A DNA stretch of 64,000 nt from Roseateles sp. (GCA_019234295.1 JAFALK010000028.1:19870-83869), one strand, 5' to 3'; shown: positions 7,984 through 18,377, numbered from the stretch's first letter. A program made the numbers and translations. Notes: a model not told the origin generated them from the letters alone.

Positions 7984-8676
7984 CTAGATCACCAGCCGAT
8001 ACCCCACCGCGGTCTCCGTCAGCAGATGCCGCGGCCGTGCTGGCTCCGTCTCGAGCTTCTGGCGCAGATTGCCCATGTAGACGCGCAGGTAGTGGCTGTC
8101 GTCGGCATGGGAGGGTCCCCAGACCGCCTTGAGCAGTTGACGGTGGGTGAGCACCTTGCCGGCCTCGGCGATCAGGTAGGTGAGAAGTCGGTACTCGGTG
8201 GGCGTGAGGTGCACGGGCTCGCCGCCGCGCAACACGCGCCGGGCAGCCAGGTCGACCTCGATCTCGCCGAAACGGAAGACGCTCTGGGCGGCGCCGACCG
8301 CGGCCGCAGCAAGATGGCGGCGATGCGCGACGCGCACGCGCGCCATCAGCTCGCCCACGCCGAAGGGCTTGACGAGGTAGTCGTCGGCGCCCGCGTCGAG
8401 TGCGGCGATCTTGTCGGCCTCGTCGGTGCGAGCCGACAGCACGATGACGGGCGCGCGCGACCAAGTGCGCAGGTCCTTGAGATAGTCAACGCCATCGCCA
8501 TCGGGCAGGCCCAGGTCCAGGATGATGAGCTCGGGCCGGCGCGTGCCTGCGTCGATCAGGCCCTGCCTCACCGTCTCGGTCTCGAAGACCTGCCAGCCCT
8601 CGGACTCCAGCGCCAGGCGCACGAAGCGGCGGATGCTGGGTTCGTCCTCGACGATCAGTGCGGTCGGTTCATTCAT
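7984..8676 (-). CDS. kdpE: KdpE response regulator
   Basis: 230 aa, OmpR/PhoB class. The receiver domain has the acidic pair in VEDEPS, the phosphoacceptor Asp54 in IILDLGLPDG, and the conserved Lys in DDYLVKPFG. The C-terminal winged-helix domain shows LTPTEYRLLTYL and the end HLLTETAVGYRLVI. The start ATG at 8676 overlaps the end of kdpD by 8 bases, giving translational coupling. It should activate the kdp operon upstream when KdpD senses low potassium or osmotic stress. It is the last gene of the leftward kdpFABCDE series. Confidence 0.96.
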   Translation of the reverse strand: MNEPTALIVEDEPSIRRFVRLALESEGWQVFETETVRQGLIDAGTRRPELIILDLGLPDGDGVDYLKDLRTWSRAPVIVLSARTDEADKIAALDAGADDYLVKPFGVGELMARVRVAHRRHLAAAAVGAAQSVFRFGEIEVDLAARRVLRGGEPVHLTPTEYRLLTYLIAEAGKVLTHRQLLKAVWGPSHADDSHYLRVYMGNLRQKLETEPARPRHLLTETAVGYRLVI

Positions 8677-11365
8677 CAGCGTTCTCGGCCTCGGACAAAT
8701 CGGGCGGCGTGCCCAGTGGCAGGAGGATGTGGAAGACCGCGCCGCCGCCCTCCGCGTTCGCGGCGTGGATGCTGCCGCCGTGCGCCTCGACGATGGCGCG
8801 GCAGATCGCCAGGCCCAGGCCCACGCCCGGCGTGCTGGACTCCCGTTCGCCGCGCGTGAACTTGTCGAACAGGGTTTCGACGCGCTGCGGCGGCAGGCCC
8901 GGGCCATTGTCGGCGACGCTCAGCTCCAGCTGCGCGCCCGCCACGCGGCCCGAGATCCTGACGCAGCTGCCCGGGGGCGTGTACTTGGCCGCGTTCTCTA
9001 GCAGGTTGGCGAGCACGCGCTCCATCAGCGCTGCATCCAGTTGAACAAGGGGCAGGTCGGCCGGCAGGTCGAGCTCCACATGGTGGTGGGCGAGCAGCGG
9101 CTCCATCGCGCGCAGCGCGCTGCCCACGACCTCCTCCAGGGGTTGCCACTGCAGATTCGGACGCACCGTGCCGCTTTGCAGGCGCGCCATGTCGAGCAGG
9201 TTGTTGACCATGGCGGTGATGCGCTGCGCCTGCTGGCTCAGCGCCTGAGAGAGGTCGCGCGCGTTGCCGGGCAGGTCGGGAAGCGCGGCCAGGGTCTGCG
9301 CCGTGCCGTAGACCGCGGCCAGGGGCGTGCGCAGATCGTGCGAGAGCGCAGAGAGCAAGGAGTTGCGCAACCGCTCCGATTCAATCTGCACCAGGGCCTG
9401 CTGCGCGACCTCGACGTAATGCACGCGCTCCAGGGCCTGGGCGATGATGCGGGCATAGGTCTCCAGCTGAGCGCGCAGCTCGGGCTGCATCACGCTACGG
9501 CTGGAACTCGGCTTCAGGGCCAGCACACCGCGAGTTCGCATGGCGGCGACCAGTGGCAGGTAGTACCAAGGGCTGCCGGGCAGGGTGTCGGTGGTGAGGC
9601 CGGCGGGCCGGCCATGGTCGAAGGCCCAGCGTGCTGCGGCCGAGTCGGAGACGTCGGCGCCGGAGTCGTGCGGCGAGGGCTGCAGCCGGTCCTGAACGTC
9701 CAGCGTGTAGAGCAGGGCCCGGCCATGCACCTCGCGAGCCAACACCTGCTCGGAGACTTCGACGACCTGCTCCGTCAGCAACGCGCTACCGAGGTCGCTG
9801 GTCAGCTCGAACAGGGCGCGCGAGCGAGTCTCCCTCTCTGCCGCCACCCGGGCCTCGTAGCGCAGGCCGGCGGTCAGTTGGCCCGTGACCAGACCCACGA
9901 CGAGCATGACTGCAAAGGTCAGCAGGTACTGCACGTCGGAGACGGCGAAGCTGAGCTGGGGCGGCACGAAGAAGAAGTCGAACAGCCCCACGCTCACGAA
10001 ACTGGCGAGCACAGCCGGACCACGCCCAAGCCGCAGCGCCACGCCCACCACGCACAGCAGGAAAAGCATGACGATGTTGGCGAGGTCGAAGTAGCGCGCC
10101 AGCGGTTCGCAGACGGCCGCCGTGGCGGCGCAAGCCAGGACCGCCATCGCGTGGCGGCGCAGCTGAGCGGGCCAGGGGCGTTCGGGCTCGGACGCGAGGG
10201 CTTCGGCCCGGCTGGCGGCGGCCTGCGGCAGGACCGTGGCGACCGCGATCAAGTCAAGCTCCGGCGCCGCCGCGGCGAGCTTCTGCGTCAACGCACGTGT
10301 CGCCCACCAGCGGCGCGAGCGGCCACGGCCCAGCACGAGCTTGGAGAGGTTGTGCTCGCGCGCGTACGCCGCCAACGCCGCGGCCACATCCTGGTGCTGT
10401 AGCACGGCCGTAGCCGCACCGAGCTCATGGGCGCCGCGCACGACGCGCAGGATGCGCTCGCGCTGCGCATCGGGCAGGCGCTGCAGGGCCGGCGTCTCCA
10501 CGTAGACCGCGTGCCAGCTCACGCCGAGCTGCTGTGCCAGCTGCGCGGCACTGCGCACCACGCTTTCGGCCGCGGGGGTGGGACCGACGGAGCAGAGGAT
10601 GGCCGCGTCGGTCTTCCAGACCTCGGCGATGCGCTTGGTGCTGCGCCAGACCTGCACGTCCTCCTCTACGCGGTCGGCCGTGCGGCGCAGGGCCAGCTCG
10701 CGCAGGGCCATGAGGTTGCCCTTGCGGAAGAAGTTGCTGGCCGCGCGCTCGGCCGCCGGACCCATGTAGACCTTGCCAGCCTTCAACCGTGCGAGCAGCT
10801 CGTCGGCCGGCGTGTCCACCAACACGACTTCGTCCGCGCGGTCAAAGAAGGTGTCGGGCAGGGTCTCCTGCACGCGCACGCCGGTGATGCCGCCGACGAT
10901 ATCGTTGAGGCTCTCCAGGTGCTGGACGTTGAGCGTGGTGTAGACGCTGATGCCGTTGGCGAGCAGCTCCTCCACGTCCTGCCAGCGCTTGGGGTGGCGA
11001 GAGCCCAGCACATTGGAATGCGCGAGCTCGTCGACGAGGATGAGGGCCGGCTTGCGCGCCAGCGCAGCGTCCAGGTCGAACTCGGGCAGCGACTTGCCGC
11101 GGTAGTCCACGTTCTTCAGCGGCAGCTGGGGCAGCCCGGCGGCCACGCCTTCGGTCTCGCTGCGGCCATGCGTGACAACCACGCCGGCCAGCACGTCCAC
11201 GCCCTCGGCCTGCAGTTTGCGGGCAGCCTGGAGCATGGCGTAGGTCTTGCCCACGCCGGCCGAGGAGCCGAAGTAGATGCGCAACCGGCCGCGCGAAGCG
11301 GCCTGTTCTTCCTCGCGCAGCCGGGCAAGCAGGGCGTCGGGGTCCGGACGTGTGCCGTCGATCAT
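8669..11365 (-). CDS. kdpD: KdpD sensor histidine kinase
   Basis: 898 aa. The N-terminal KdpD domain carries the P-loop GSSAGVGKTYAML near residue 33 and the DELAHSN motif. A universal-stress-protein-like domain follows (VGPTPAAESVVRSAAQLAQQ), then four closely spaced membrane helices near 410-510, a GAF-like linker, and a HisKA domain with the phospho-His at about 676 (LSHDLRTPLAAV). The ATPase domain has the N box (NLLENAAKYTPPG) and G boxes (DNGPGLP, GVGLGLAI). It lies 38 bases after kdpC and overlaps kdpE. Full length and all key motifs are present. Confidence 0.97.
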   Translation of the reverse strand: MIDGTRPDPDALLARLREEEQAASRGRLRIYFGSSAGVGKTYAMLQAARKLQAEGVDVLAGVVVTHGRSETEGVAAGLPQLPLKNVDYRGKSLPEFDLDAALARKPALILVDELAHSNVLGSRHPKRWQDVEELLANGISVYTTLNVQHLESLNDIVGGITGVRVQETLPDTFFDRADEVVLVDTPADELLARLKAGKVYMGPAAERAASNFFRKGNLMALRELALRRTADRVEEDVQVWRSTKRIAEVWKTDAAILCSVGPTPAAESVVRSAAQLAQQLGVSWHAVYVETPALQRLPDAQRERILRVVRGAHELGAATAVLQHQDVAAALAAYAREHNLSKLVLGRGRSRRWWATRALTQKLAAAAPELDLIAVATVLPQAAASRAEALASEPERPWPAQLRRHAMAVLACAATAAVCEPLARYFDLANIVMLFLLCVVGVALRLGRGPAVLASFVSVGLFDFFFVPPQLSFAVSDVQYLLTFAVMLVVGLVTGQLTAGLRYEARVAAERETRSRALFELTSDLGSALLTEQVVEVSEQVLAREVHGRALLYTLDVQDRLQPSPHDSGADVSDSAAARWAFDHGRPAGLTTDTLPGSPWYYLPLVAAMRTRGVLALKPSSSRSVMQPELRAQLETYARIIAQALERVHYVEVAQQALVQIESERLRNSLLSALSHDLRTPLAAVYGTAQTLAALPDLPGNARDLSQALSQQAQRITAMVNNLLDMARLQSGTVRPNLQWQPLEEVVGSALRAMEPLLAHHHVELDLPADLPLVQLDAALMERVLANLLENAAKYTPPGSCVRISGRVAGAQLELSVADNGPGLPPQRVETLFDKFTRGERESSTPGVGLGLAICRAIVEAHGGSIHAANAEGGGAVFHILLPLGTPPDLSEAENADE

Positions 11366-11403
11366 TGCGCCATTGTCTTACGTCCTCGCAAGGGCACGGC
11401 CCT

Positions 11404-11982
11404 TCACGACCGGGTCTTGTCGAGCGCGAGATTGAGCTTGAGCACGTTCACGCGCGGCTCGCCGAGCACGGCAAGATCGCGGCCCTCGGTGTTCTCGTTG
11501 ATGAGGGCTTGCACCTTGGCGACGGGCAGGCCGCGCACGCGCGCCACGCGAGCTGCCTGGTAGCGGGCCGCCGCCAACGTGATGTGCGGGTCCAACCCGC
11601 TGGCCGAGGCCGTGACGAGGTCGACGGGAACGGACTGCGTGTTGCCGGGGTCGGCCGCACGCAGGGCCTCGACGCGGGCTTTGACCGCGTCCGTCAGCGC
11701 CGGGTTCAGCGGGCCCACGTTGGAGCCCGACGAGCCCGTGGCATTCGTGCCCATGGGCGCCGTGGCCGAGGGCCGGCCCCAGAAGTACTTGGGCTCGGTG
11801 AAGGTCTGGCCGATCAGCTCGGAGCCGACCGCCTTGCCGCCAACCTCGACGAGCGAGCCGGCCGCCTGCTTCGGGAACAGGCTCTGGCCGACACCCGTGA
11901 CGGCGATCGGGTAGAGCAGGCCGGTGAGGGCTGAAAGCAGCACGAAGAGAACGAGCGCGGGGCGCAGATAAGTCTTGAACAC
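11404..11982 (-). CDS. kdpC: KdpC subunit of the K+-transporting ATPase
   Basis: 192 aa starting at a GTG at 11982 with a good ribosome site (GAGGAG) just upstream. One N-terminal membrane helix ([20 protein letters not shown]), then a periplasmic domain with the family motifs [18 protein letters not shown] and SNVGPLN, and [20 protein letters not shown] near the C-terminus. KdpC stabilises the KdpFABC complex and influences ATP use. Spacing to kdpB is 11 bases. Confidence 0.96.
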   Translation of the reverse strand: MFKTYLRPALVLFVLLSALTGLLYPIAVTGVGQSLFPKQAAGSLVEVGGKAVGSELIGQTFTEPKYFWGRPSATAPMGTNATGSSGSNVGPLNPALTDAVKARVEALRAADPGNTQSVPVDLVTASASGLDPHITLAAARYQAARVARVRGLPVAKVQALINENTEGRDLAVLGEPRVNVLKLNLALDKTRS

Positions 11983-11993
11983 GATGGAACTCC

Positions 11994-14084
11994 TCAGACG
12001 AGGTGCATCAGCACCAGCAGCCAGTCGATGGCCTTGATGCCGATGAAGGGGACGATGAGCCCGCCCAAGCCGTAGATCGCCAGGTTGCGGCGCAGCAGCG
12101 CGGCCGCACCGATGGCGCGATAGGGCACGCCCTGCAGGGCCAGCGGGATCAGAGCGATGATGATCAGCGCGTTGAAGATGACCGCCGACAGGATGGCCGA
12201 ATTCGGGCTGTGCAGCTGCATCACGTTGAGGGCGGCCAGCTGCGGGTACACGCCGATGAACATCGCCGGGATGATGGCGAAGTACTTGGCCACGTCGTTG
12301 GCGATGGAGAAGGTGGTGAGCGAGCCGCGCGTCATCAGCAGCTGCTTGCCGGTCTCCACGACCTCGAGCAGCTTGGTCGGGTTGGAGTCCAGGTCGACCA
12401 TATTGCCGGCTTCCTTGGCGGCCTGCGTGCCGGTGTTCATCGCCACGGCCACATCGGCCTGGGCCAGGGCTGGCGCATCGTTGGTGCCGTCGCCCGTCAT
12501 GGCCACAAGGCGGCCCTCGGACTGGAAGTCGCGGATCATCTTGAGCTTGGCTTCGGGCGTGGCCTCGGCCAGGTAGTCGTCCACGCCGGCCTCGGCAGCG
12601 ATGGCCGCGGCGGTCAGCTTGTTGTCGCCGGTGATCATCACGGTGCGGATGCCCATGCGGCGCAGCTCGGCAAAACGCTCCTTGATGCCGCCCTTGACGA
12701 TGTCCTTGAGCTCCACGGCACCGAGCACGCGCGAGCCCTCGGCCACCACCAGGGGCGTGCTGCCGCGGCGCGCGATCTCGTCCACGGACTGCTGCACCTC
12801 GACGGGGAAGCGTCCGCCCATCGATTCGACCCAGGCCTGCACGGCCGAGGCCGCGCCTTTGCGGATGCTGCGATCCGGGTGGGCCGGATCGCCGAAGTCC
12901 ACGCCACTCATGCGCGTTTGCGCCGTGAAGTGGACGAAATGGGCCTGCAGCTCGCGGAGCTCGCGCTCGCGCAGTTTGAAGCGTTGCTTGGCAAGCACGA
13001 CGATGCTTCGGCCCTCGGGCGTCTCGTCGGCCAGGGAGGCGATCTGTGCGGCATCGGCCAGCTGCAGCTCGCTCACGCCCGGCGCGGGCACGAAGGTGCT
13101 GGCCTGGCGGTTGCCGAGCGTGATGGTGCCGGTCTTGTCCAGCAGCAGCACGTCCACGTCACCAGCGGCTTCCACCGCGCGGCCCGAGGTGGCGATGACG
13201 TTGGCCTGCATCATGCGGCTCATGCCTGCCACGCCGATGGCCGAGAGCAGCCCGCCGATGGTGGTGGGGATCAGGCAGACGAGCAAGGAGACGAGGGCCG
13301 TGATGGACACCACCGTGCCCGATCCGGCTGCCTCCACGCTGAACATCGAATAGGGCAGCAGCGTGGCCGTGACGACGAGGAAGACCAGGGTCAGTGCCAC
13401 CAGCAAGATGGTCAGGGCAATCTCGTTGGGCGTCTTCTGGCGCTTGGCGCCTTCGACCATCGCGATCATGCGGTCCAGAAACGACTCGCCAGGGTTGACG
13501 TCCACGCGCAGCACCAGCCAGTCAGACAGCACGCGGGTGCCGCCGGTGACGGCAGAGAAATCGCCGCCCGACTCGCGGATCACGGGCGCCGATTCGCCCG
13601 TGATGGCGCTCTCGTCCACGGAGGCCACGCCTTCGATGACCGTGCCGTCGAGCGGGATCATGTCGCCGGTCTCGACGAGCACGACGTCGCCCTTTCGCAG
13701 CTCGTCAGAAGGCATCGGATGCCACTGAGCGCCGTGCCTGGGTTCATGCAGTTTCTTGGCCCAGGTGCGCGCCTTCAGGCCACGCAGCGAGGCCGCCTGG
13801 GCCTTGGAGCGGCCTTCGGCCAGCGCCTCTGCGAAGTTGGCGAAGAGTACGGTGAACCATAGCCACAGGGCAATGGCGAGGATGAAGCCCGGGCCTTCGG
13901 CGCCGGCGTAGGAGGCATCCTTCAGGCTCGCGATCCAGAGCGCCGAGGTCAGCAGGCTGCCGATGTAGACGACGAACATGACCGGGTTGCGCAGCTGCAC
14001 GCTCGGGGCCAGCTTGACGAAGGATTGGACCAGCGCCGGCTTCAGCAGTTGCGGGTCGAACAGGGGAAGTGTCTTGTTGCTCAT
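11994..14084 (-). CDS. kdpB: KdpB ATP-hydrolysing subunit (P-type ATPase)
   Basis: 696 aa. The phosphorylation motif DKTGT has its Asp at residue 316, the actuator-domain motif is ITGESAPV, and the hinge reads [21 protein letters not shown]. Membrane helices lie at the N-terminus, around 220-290 and at the C-terminus. It hydrolyses ATP to drive potassium import through KdpA. Length and motifs match the family, and it lies between kdpA (13 bases upstream) and kdpC. Confidence 0.98.
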   Translation of the reverse strand: MSNKTLPLFDPQLLKPALVQSFVKLAPSVQLRNPVMFVVYIGSLLTSALWIASLKDASYAGAEGPGFILAIALWLWFTVLFANFAEALAEGRSKAQAASLRGLKARTWAKKLHEPRHGAQWHPMPSDELRKGDVVLVETGDMIPLDGTVIEGVASVDESAITGESAPVIRESGGDFSAVTGGTRVLSDWLVLRVDVNPGESFLDRMIAMVEGAKRQKTPNEIALTILLVALTLVFLVVTATLLPYSMFSVEAAGSGTVVSITALVSLLVCLIPTTIGGLLSAIGVAGMSRMMQANVIATSGRAVEAAGDVDVLLLDKTGTITLGNRQASTFVPAPGVSELQLADAAQIASLADETPEGRSIVVLAKQRFKLRERELRELQAHFVHFTAQTRMSGVDFGDPAHPDRSIRKGAASAVQAWVESMGGRFPVEVQQSVDEIARRGSTPLVVAEGSRVLGAVELKDIVKGGIKERFAELRRMGIRTVMITGDNKLTAAAIAAEAGVDDYLAEATPEAKLKMIRDFQSEGRLVAMTGDGTNDAPALAQADVAVAMNTGTQAAKEAGNMVDLDSNPTKLLEVVETGKQLLMTRGSLTTFSIANDVAKYFAIIPAMFIGVYPQLAALNVMQLHSPNSAILSAVIFNALIIIALIPLALQGVPYRAIGAAALLRRNLAIYGLGGLIVPFIGIKAIDWLLVLMHLV

Positions 14085-14097
14085 GATGCTGCCCTCT

Positions 14098-15891
14098 TTA
14101 CTTGAAGAGCAGGAGTTGCTCGACGACGGGACCCAGGGCCAGGGCCGGGACGTAGTTCAGCAGACCGACCAGCAGCACCGTGCCGATCAGCAGCACGATG
14201 AAGAGAGGGCCATGGGTGGGCAGGGTGCCGTTGCCAACCGGGATACGGGTCTTGGCGCCCAGGGAGCCGGCAATGGCCAGCACGGGCACGATGACGCCGA
14301 AGCGGCCGATCCACATCACGATGCCCAGCAACACGTTGTAGAAGGGCGTGTTGGCCGAGAGCCCCGCGAAGGCCGAGCCGTTGTTGTTGCCCGCCGAGGT
14401 CAGCGCGTAGAGGATCTCGCTGAAGCCGTGGGCACCGGGGTTGGCGATGCCGGCCCGTCCGTCGGCCGCCAGCACCGCGATGGCCGTGCCGATCAGCACC
14501 ACCAGGGGCGTGACGAGGATGGCCACCGAGATCATCTTCATCTCGAAGGGCTCGACCTTCTTGCCCAGGTACTCGGGCGTGCGGCCGATCATCAGGCCGG
14601 CGATGAAGACCGCCAGCAGCGCAAAGATCAGCATGCCGTACAGGCCCGTGCCGACGCCGCCGAACACGACCTCGCCGAGCTGCATCATCACCAGGGGCAC
14701 CAGACCGCCCAGCGGGGTCATGGAGTCGTGCATGCCGTTCACGGCGCCGCAGGAGGCGGAGGTGGTGATGACGGCGAACAGCGAGCTCGTGGTGATGCCG
14801 AAGCGCGTCTCCTTGCCTTCCATATTGCCGCCGGCCTGCAGGGCGCTCATCTGCTGGTCGGCGCCAAGCTTGTCGAGCAGCGGATTGCCGGCCTGTTCGG
14901 CGGCGGTCGCGGCGATCACACCGGCCAGGAAGAGCGCGCTCATGGCGGCGATCACTGCCACGCCCTGGCGCCGGTCGCCGACCATCTGGCCGAAGCTGAA
15001 GCACAGCGCGGCCGGGATCAGGAAGATCGACAGCATCTGCACGAAGTTGGCCAGCGGCGTGGGGTTCTCGTAAGGATGGGCCGAGTTGGCGTTGAAGAAG
15101 CCGCCGCCGTTGGTGCCCAGCATCTTGATCGCCTCCTGCGAGGCCACCGGACCCATGGGCAGCTGCTGCGTGGCCGTGGAGGCGTCCTCCGTCACCGGCT
15201 GGCCCTTGTCGTCCTTGAGCGGCTGGCCATCGGGGCCGAGCTTGGGATTTTGGAAGTGGTTGACCTCGAGCGTGGTGACATCCTTGTAGGCGTCGAAGTT
15301 CTGGATGGAGCCCTGCTGCACCAGGAAGATCGCCATCACGAAGGACAGCGGCAGCAGCACCCACAGCGTGATGCGGACCATGTCGGACCAGAAGTTGCCG
15401 ACATGGCTGGAGAGCTTGCTCGAGAAGCCGCGAATCAGCGCGAACACCACGGCGATACCGGTGGCGGCCGAGAGGAAGTTCTGCACCGTCAGCGCCAGCA
15501 TCTGGGTCAGGTAGCTCATCGCGGACTCGCCGCTGTAGCCCTGCCAGTTGGTGTTGGTGACGAAGCTGATGGCCGTGTTGAAGGCCGAGTCCGGTGTGAT
15601 CGCGGCGAAGGCCTGCGGGTTCAGCGGCAGCAGGGCCTGCAGTCGCTGCAGCGCGTAGACCGCCAGCACGCCGACGAAGTTGAAGAACAGCAGGGCCAGC
15701 GCATAGCGCTTCCAGCCCATGCCTTCATCAGCATCGACACCGCACAGGCGCAGCAGCCCGCGCTCGGTGGCCTGCATCCAGCGCGGCAGGCGGCCGGTGG
15801 CAACGGCCGTGAGCCAGCGCGACAGCGGCCAGGCCAGCAGCATGAGCACGCCCATGTAGAGCGCGAGTTGAGTCCAGGCGAGGGTGCCCAT
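14098..15891 (-). CDS. kdpA: KdpA potassium-channel-like subunit
   Basis: 597 aa, about ten membrane helices. Selectivity-filter-type loops are visible: [45 protein letters not shown] and [11 protein letters not shown]. It forms the potassium-binding pore of the Kdp pump. It starts at the ATG at 15891, 3 bases after the kdpF stop. Confidence 0.98.
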   Translation of the reverse strand: MGTLAWTQLALYMGVLMLLAWPLSRWLTAVATGRLPRWMQATERGLLRLCGVDADEGMGWKRYALALLFFNFVGVLAVYALQRLQALLPLNPQAFAAITPDSAFNTAISFVTNTNWQGYSGESAMSYLTQMLALTVQNFLSAATGIAVVFALIRGFSSKLSSHVGNFWSDMVRITLWVLLPLSFVMAIFLVQQGSIQNFDAYKDVTTLEVNHFQNPKLGPDGQPLKDDKGQPVTEDASTATQQLPMGPVASQEAIKMLGTNGGGFFNANSAHPYENPTPLANFVQMLSIFLIPAALCFSFGQMVGDRRQGVAVIAAMSALFLAGVIAATAAEQAGNPLLDKLGADQQMSALQAGGNMEGKETRFGITTSSLFAVITTSASCGAVNGMHDSMTPLGGLVPLVMMQLGEVVFGGVGTGLYGMLIFALLAVFIAGLMIGRTPEYLGKKVEPFEMKMISVAILVTPLVVLIGTAIAVLAADGRAGIANPGAHGFSEILYALTSAGNNNGSAFAGLSANTPFYNVLLGIVMWIGRFGVIVPVLAIAGSLGAKTRIPVGNGTLPTHGPLFIVLLIGTVLLVGLLNYVPALALGPVVEQLLLFK

Positions 15892-15894
15892 GAT

Positions 15895-15990
15895 TCAGAG
15901 CTCCTCGGCGCGCCACAGCGCGACCAGCAAGTAGACGAAGAGACCCACCGTGACGAGACCGGCGATCCAGTAGACGGCGACGTTTGTCAT
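15895..15990 (-). CDS. kdpF: KdpF small stabilising subunit
   Basis: 31 aa, a single hydrophobic helix (ITGLVTV-type core, here IAGLVTVGLFVYLLVALWRA) with the typical C-terminal ...LWRAEEL. Its ATG at 15990 overlaps the stop of the preceding microprotein by four bases (ATGA). It sits in the lipid interface of KdpFABC. Confidence 0.92.
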   Translation of the reverse strand: MTNVAVYWIAGLVTVGLFVYLLVALWRAEEL

Positions 15991-16079
15991 TGCTCGCCCC
16001 TCAGACGGGCGCTGGCCAAGGCCAGCCCTGCGATAAGGGCAAACAGGAGGGCGGCAAGGCCCAGGTACAGCCAGTCCAT
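15987..16079 (-). CDS. 30-aa single-helix microprotein upstream of kdpF
   Basis: ATG at 16079 preceded by GGAGAGAAGCC, a good ribosome site. The product is MDWLYLGLAALLFALIAGLA followed by LASARLRGEQ: one membrane helix with a basic, cytosol-like tail. It overlaps kdpF by four bases, so translation should be coupled. It is not KdpF, which follows intact. Function is unknown; a regulatory or assembly partner of the Kdp complex, or a leader peptide for coupling, are the natural guesses. Confidence 0.7.
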   Translation of the reverse strand: MDWLYLGLAALLFALIAGLALASARLRGEQ

Positions 16080-16163
16080 GGCTTCTCTCCAATGCGCACG
16101 TTGCGATGGACGCAGCTTAGCGATCCGTGTCTCAACTTGTTGTCGAGAGGCGAGTTCGGCGTA

Positions 16164-16192
16164 TCAAGAAGTTGTCAAGACTCAAGAAGTTG
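16164..16192. promoter_or_regulatory. two direct repeats TCAAGAAGTTG upstream of the kdp operon
   Basis: Two perfect 11-bp copies at 16164-16174 and 16182-16192, 18 bases apart start to start, 85-113 bases upstream of the first kdp ORF. On the minus strand TTGACA lies between and over them. Direct repeats of this kind are typical sites for OmpR-class regulators, so KdpE is the obvious candidate (inference). Confidence 0.45.
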
Positions 16193-16219
16193 CGAAGACG
16201 ACCACCCCACGCCTCCCGA

Positions 16220-17083
16220 TCAGAGTGCCGTTGCCGGGCCCGGACTCTCGATGGCCTTGTCGATGCGCGCCATGTCTTGCCGGCTGACGTCGTGGCTGCA
16301 AAGCAAGTAGCGGAACTCCTGCGCCGGGACGTCGGGGAAGCGCACGATCTTGAAGTCGCGCATGGACAAGCCGGCCGAGCCGACGAAGATGCCGGCCTCC
16401 GCCTCGGTGGTGATGATGACGTCGGCGCGGTCGGCCTTTAGCATGCGGACCATCTGTGGCACCTCGAGCGCCACCCGCTGGATCTGCTCTCCCGGCATGT
16501 GGGCGATCAGCCCGTCCATGTAGGAACCCTGGGAGAAGTTCTGCTTCAACAGCAGCCGCAGCTGCGGCTTGGCGAAGAAAGCACGGGCCGTGGTGCCCGC
16601 CGGCACCGGGAAGTCGCTGCGCACAAGGGCGATCAGGGGCTTGTCGCGGATCATCGCCTGGCTCATCAGGAAGTCCGCGCGACGTTGCGGCGTGCCGTAC
16701 CAGCCCGGCGAGCAAGCCGGGCCCTTCTCGCTGCGCAGCGTCTGCAAGATGCGGTTGGCGGGCATCGGGAGCCACTCGAAGCGCAGGCCGGCGCGGCGCA
16801 AGGTCGCCTCGGCGTTGTCGGCGATCTCGCCTTGGACATGTCCGTGCTCGTCGGTGTAGTGAAAGGGCGGCCTCTCGTAGTAGTAGAGGCGCAGCACGGG
16901 CTCGCCCGACGCGCTGGCGCAGCCGCCGAGCCCCGGCATCAACAAGGGGGCCACGAGCGTGGCTTTCAAAGCCGCTCTCAGGGCGGCTCTCAGGGCGGCT
17001 CTCAGGGCCGCTCTCCGGGTCGCTCTCAGGTCGGCTCGCGGGCCGGCGACTCTCTGATCACGGCCGCGGTGTTGCTCATTCAT
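16220..17083 (-). CDS. family-3-like extracellular solute-binding lipoprotein
   Basis: 287 aa from the ATG at 17083, which has GAGG at good spacing. A GTG 12 bases upstream is an alternative. The long basic N-terminus contains RAALRAALRAALRAAL, encoded by 12-bp repeats, then a hydrophobic stretch ending in the lipobox-like PGLGGC. The mature domain resembles periplasmic amino-acid-binding proteins: LRLYYYERPPFHYTDEHG, ATLRRAGLRFEWLPMPANRI, DVIITTEAEAGIFV. No transporter genes are adjacent, so it could be an orphan binding protein or sensor input. The ligand is unknown. Confidence 0.75.
   Translation of the reverse strand: MNEQHRGRDQRVAGPRADLRATRRAALRAALRAALRAALKATLVAPLLMPGLGGCASASGEPVLRLYYYERPPFHYTDEHGHVQGEIADNAEATLRRAGLRFEWLPMPANRILQTLRSEKGPACSPGWYGTPQRRADFLMSQAMIRDKPLIALVRSDFPVPAGTTARAFFAKPQLRLLLKQNFSQGSYMDGLIAHMPGEQIQRVALEVPQMVRMLKADRADVIITTEAEAGIFVGSAGLSMRDFKIVRFPDVPAQEFRYLLCSHDVSRQDMARIDKAIESPGPATAL
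16971..17042. repeat. 12-bp imperfect tandem repeat x6 inside a signal sequence
   Basis: Six 12-bp units of the type GCGGCTCTCAGG, the inner two identical and the outer ones diverged. They encode a repeating Arg-Ala-Ala-Leu in the n-region of the solute-binding lipoprotein. Copy changes would keep the frame. Confidence 0.88.
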
Positions 17084-17253
17084 CTCGATCCTCACCTGTC
17101 CGGTTTACCGGCTGTTGTCGCTGGTGCCGCGATTCTGGGCATTCCAGCCGTGAGGGCTTGCCATTTCAGGCCTGGCGCTTATCGAAACGCGACCCACGCC
17201 TCGGTCAGAGCGGCATGGCGTGCAGAACCACCGCCTGGAGCCCTGCAGCCTGC

Positions 17254-18267
17254 CTAGCCTTTGCGCGCCTGCGACAGCTCCGCGCGCTTGGCGCTTGCGG
17301 TCATGCCGAACTCGGTCCGATGCCAGCGTGAGTACGCACTGAGCCCTGAGAAGCCCAGCAGCACGGCCACCTCGGCCAGCGTACGCTTGGTCTGCGCGAG
17401 ATAGCGCTGCGAGAGCTCGGTGCGCGTCTCGTTCACGATGCCGGAGAAGCTCAGCGCTTGCTCGCCCAGCTGCCGGTGGATGGTGCGCCGGTTGAGGCTC
17501 AGGTGCCGGGCGACGTAGTCGATGCTGCAGCGTCCGGTGGGCAGCAGCAGCAGCACGAGGTGCCTGACCTCGCGCTCTATCGGGCGGTCCACCGATTTCA
17601 GCAGCGGCTCCAGCTGCCGCCGGGCATAGGCCGCCATCACCGGGTCCGATGCGGCGATCGGCGTGTCCAGATCGCTGCTCTTGCAGACGATGCCATCGAA
17701 CTCGCAGCCGAACTCCAGCGTCGGGCCGAAGATGTGGCGGTGCAGGCTCAGGTCCACCGGACTCTGGTGCACGAAGCACACCCGGCGCGGCAACCAGTCC
17801 TGGGGCATGTAGATGCGCAGCACACGGATGATCGCGCCCAGCGACAACTCCGCGGACTGGCGCATGGGCAACTGCCCCTTGATGATCAGGTCCTGCCGGA
17901 TCGTGCTCAGCGTACCCGAGGTCTCCAGGCGCAGCATCAGCGCCTCGTTGTGCAGGCCCATGTACCGGATCAGGATCTCCAGCATCTGCCGGACCGTCGG
18001 CGCGTCGCGGGCCAGCAGGCCCAGCTGGCCCAGGATGGAGAGGCGGCGCGACTCGGCCATGCGCAGGCCAAAGTTTTCCTTGCCCGACAGGGCCGCGGAC
18101 TGCTCCAGCAGCTGCAGCGTCGCCAGTGCCGGGATCTTCAGGTCGCTCTCGACCAGGCAGGCCTGGCTCAGGCCCGCGGACCGCACCATCTCATAGGGAT
18201 CCAGCCCCACGCTGCGGGCGATCTCAATGTAGTTGGAGAGGACGGCGCTGCGCAGAAGCTCGGGCAT
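17254..18267 (-). CDS. AraC-family transcriptional regulator (OruR/ArgR-like layout)
   Basis: 337 aa, start chosen at the ATG at 18267 (MPELLRSAVLSNYIEIARSV), because this aligns with the second AraC protein in the window (MPVLLRAAALTHYSEVARSL at 24142). The first 200 residues form the arabinose-binding-like domain (PF12625 type). The C-terminal 100 residues carry the double helix-turn-helix: CSIDYVARHLSLNRRTIHRQ and LAEVAVLLGFSGLSAYSRW. It is divergent from the DUF1302 gene at 18378 with about 110 bases between starts, so it probably controls that operon in response to its substrate. Confidence 0.92.
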   Translation of the reverse strand: MPELLRSAVLSNYIEIARSVGLDPYEMVRSAGLSQACLVESDLKIPALATLQLLEQSAALSGKENFGLRMAESRRLSILGQLGLLARDAPTVRQMLEILIRYMGLHNEALMLRLETSGTLSTIRQDLIIKGQLPMRQSAELSLGAIIRVLRIYMPQDWLPRRVCFVHQSPVDLSLHRHIFGPTLEFGCEFDGIVCKSSDLDTPIAASDPVMAAYARRQLEPLLKSVDRPIEREVRHLVLLLLPTGRCSIDYVARHLSLNRRTIHRQLGEQALSFSGIVNETRTELSQRYLAQTKRTLAEVAVLLGFSGLSAYSRWHRTEFGMTASAKRAELSQARKG

Positions 18268-18377
18268 GAGGGTTTCAACCAGTCTGTCCCGAAATGTTAA
18301 ATGTGCGCCCCGCAATGTCAATCGCGACGAGGCCCGGATCCGAACAATCCGCCCATCACAACAGACGGACGACTCTC

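Noticed and set aside
12003..16287. Two long plus-strand frames (619 and 769 codons) opposite kdpA and kdpB
   Set aside because: His/Gln/Asp/Gly-rich shadow frames. KdpA and KdpB on the minus strand have every expected motif.
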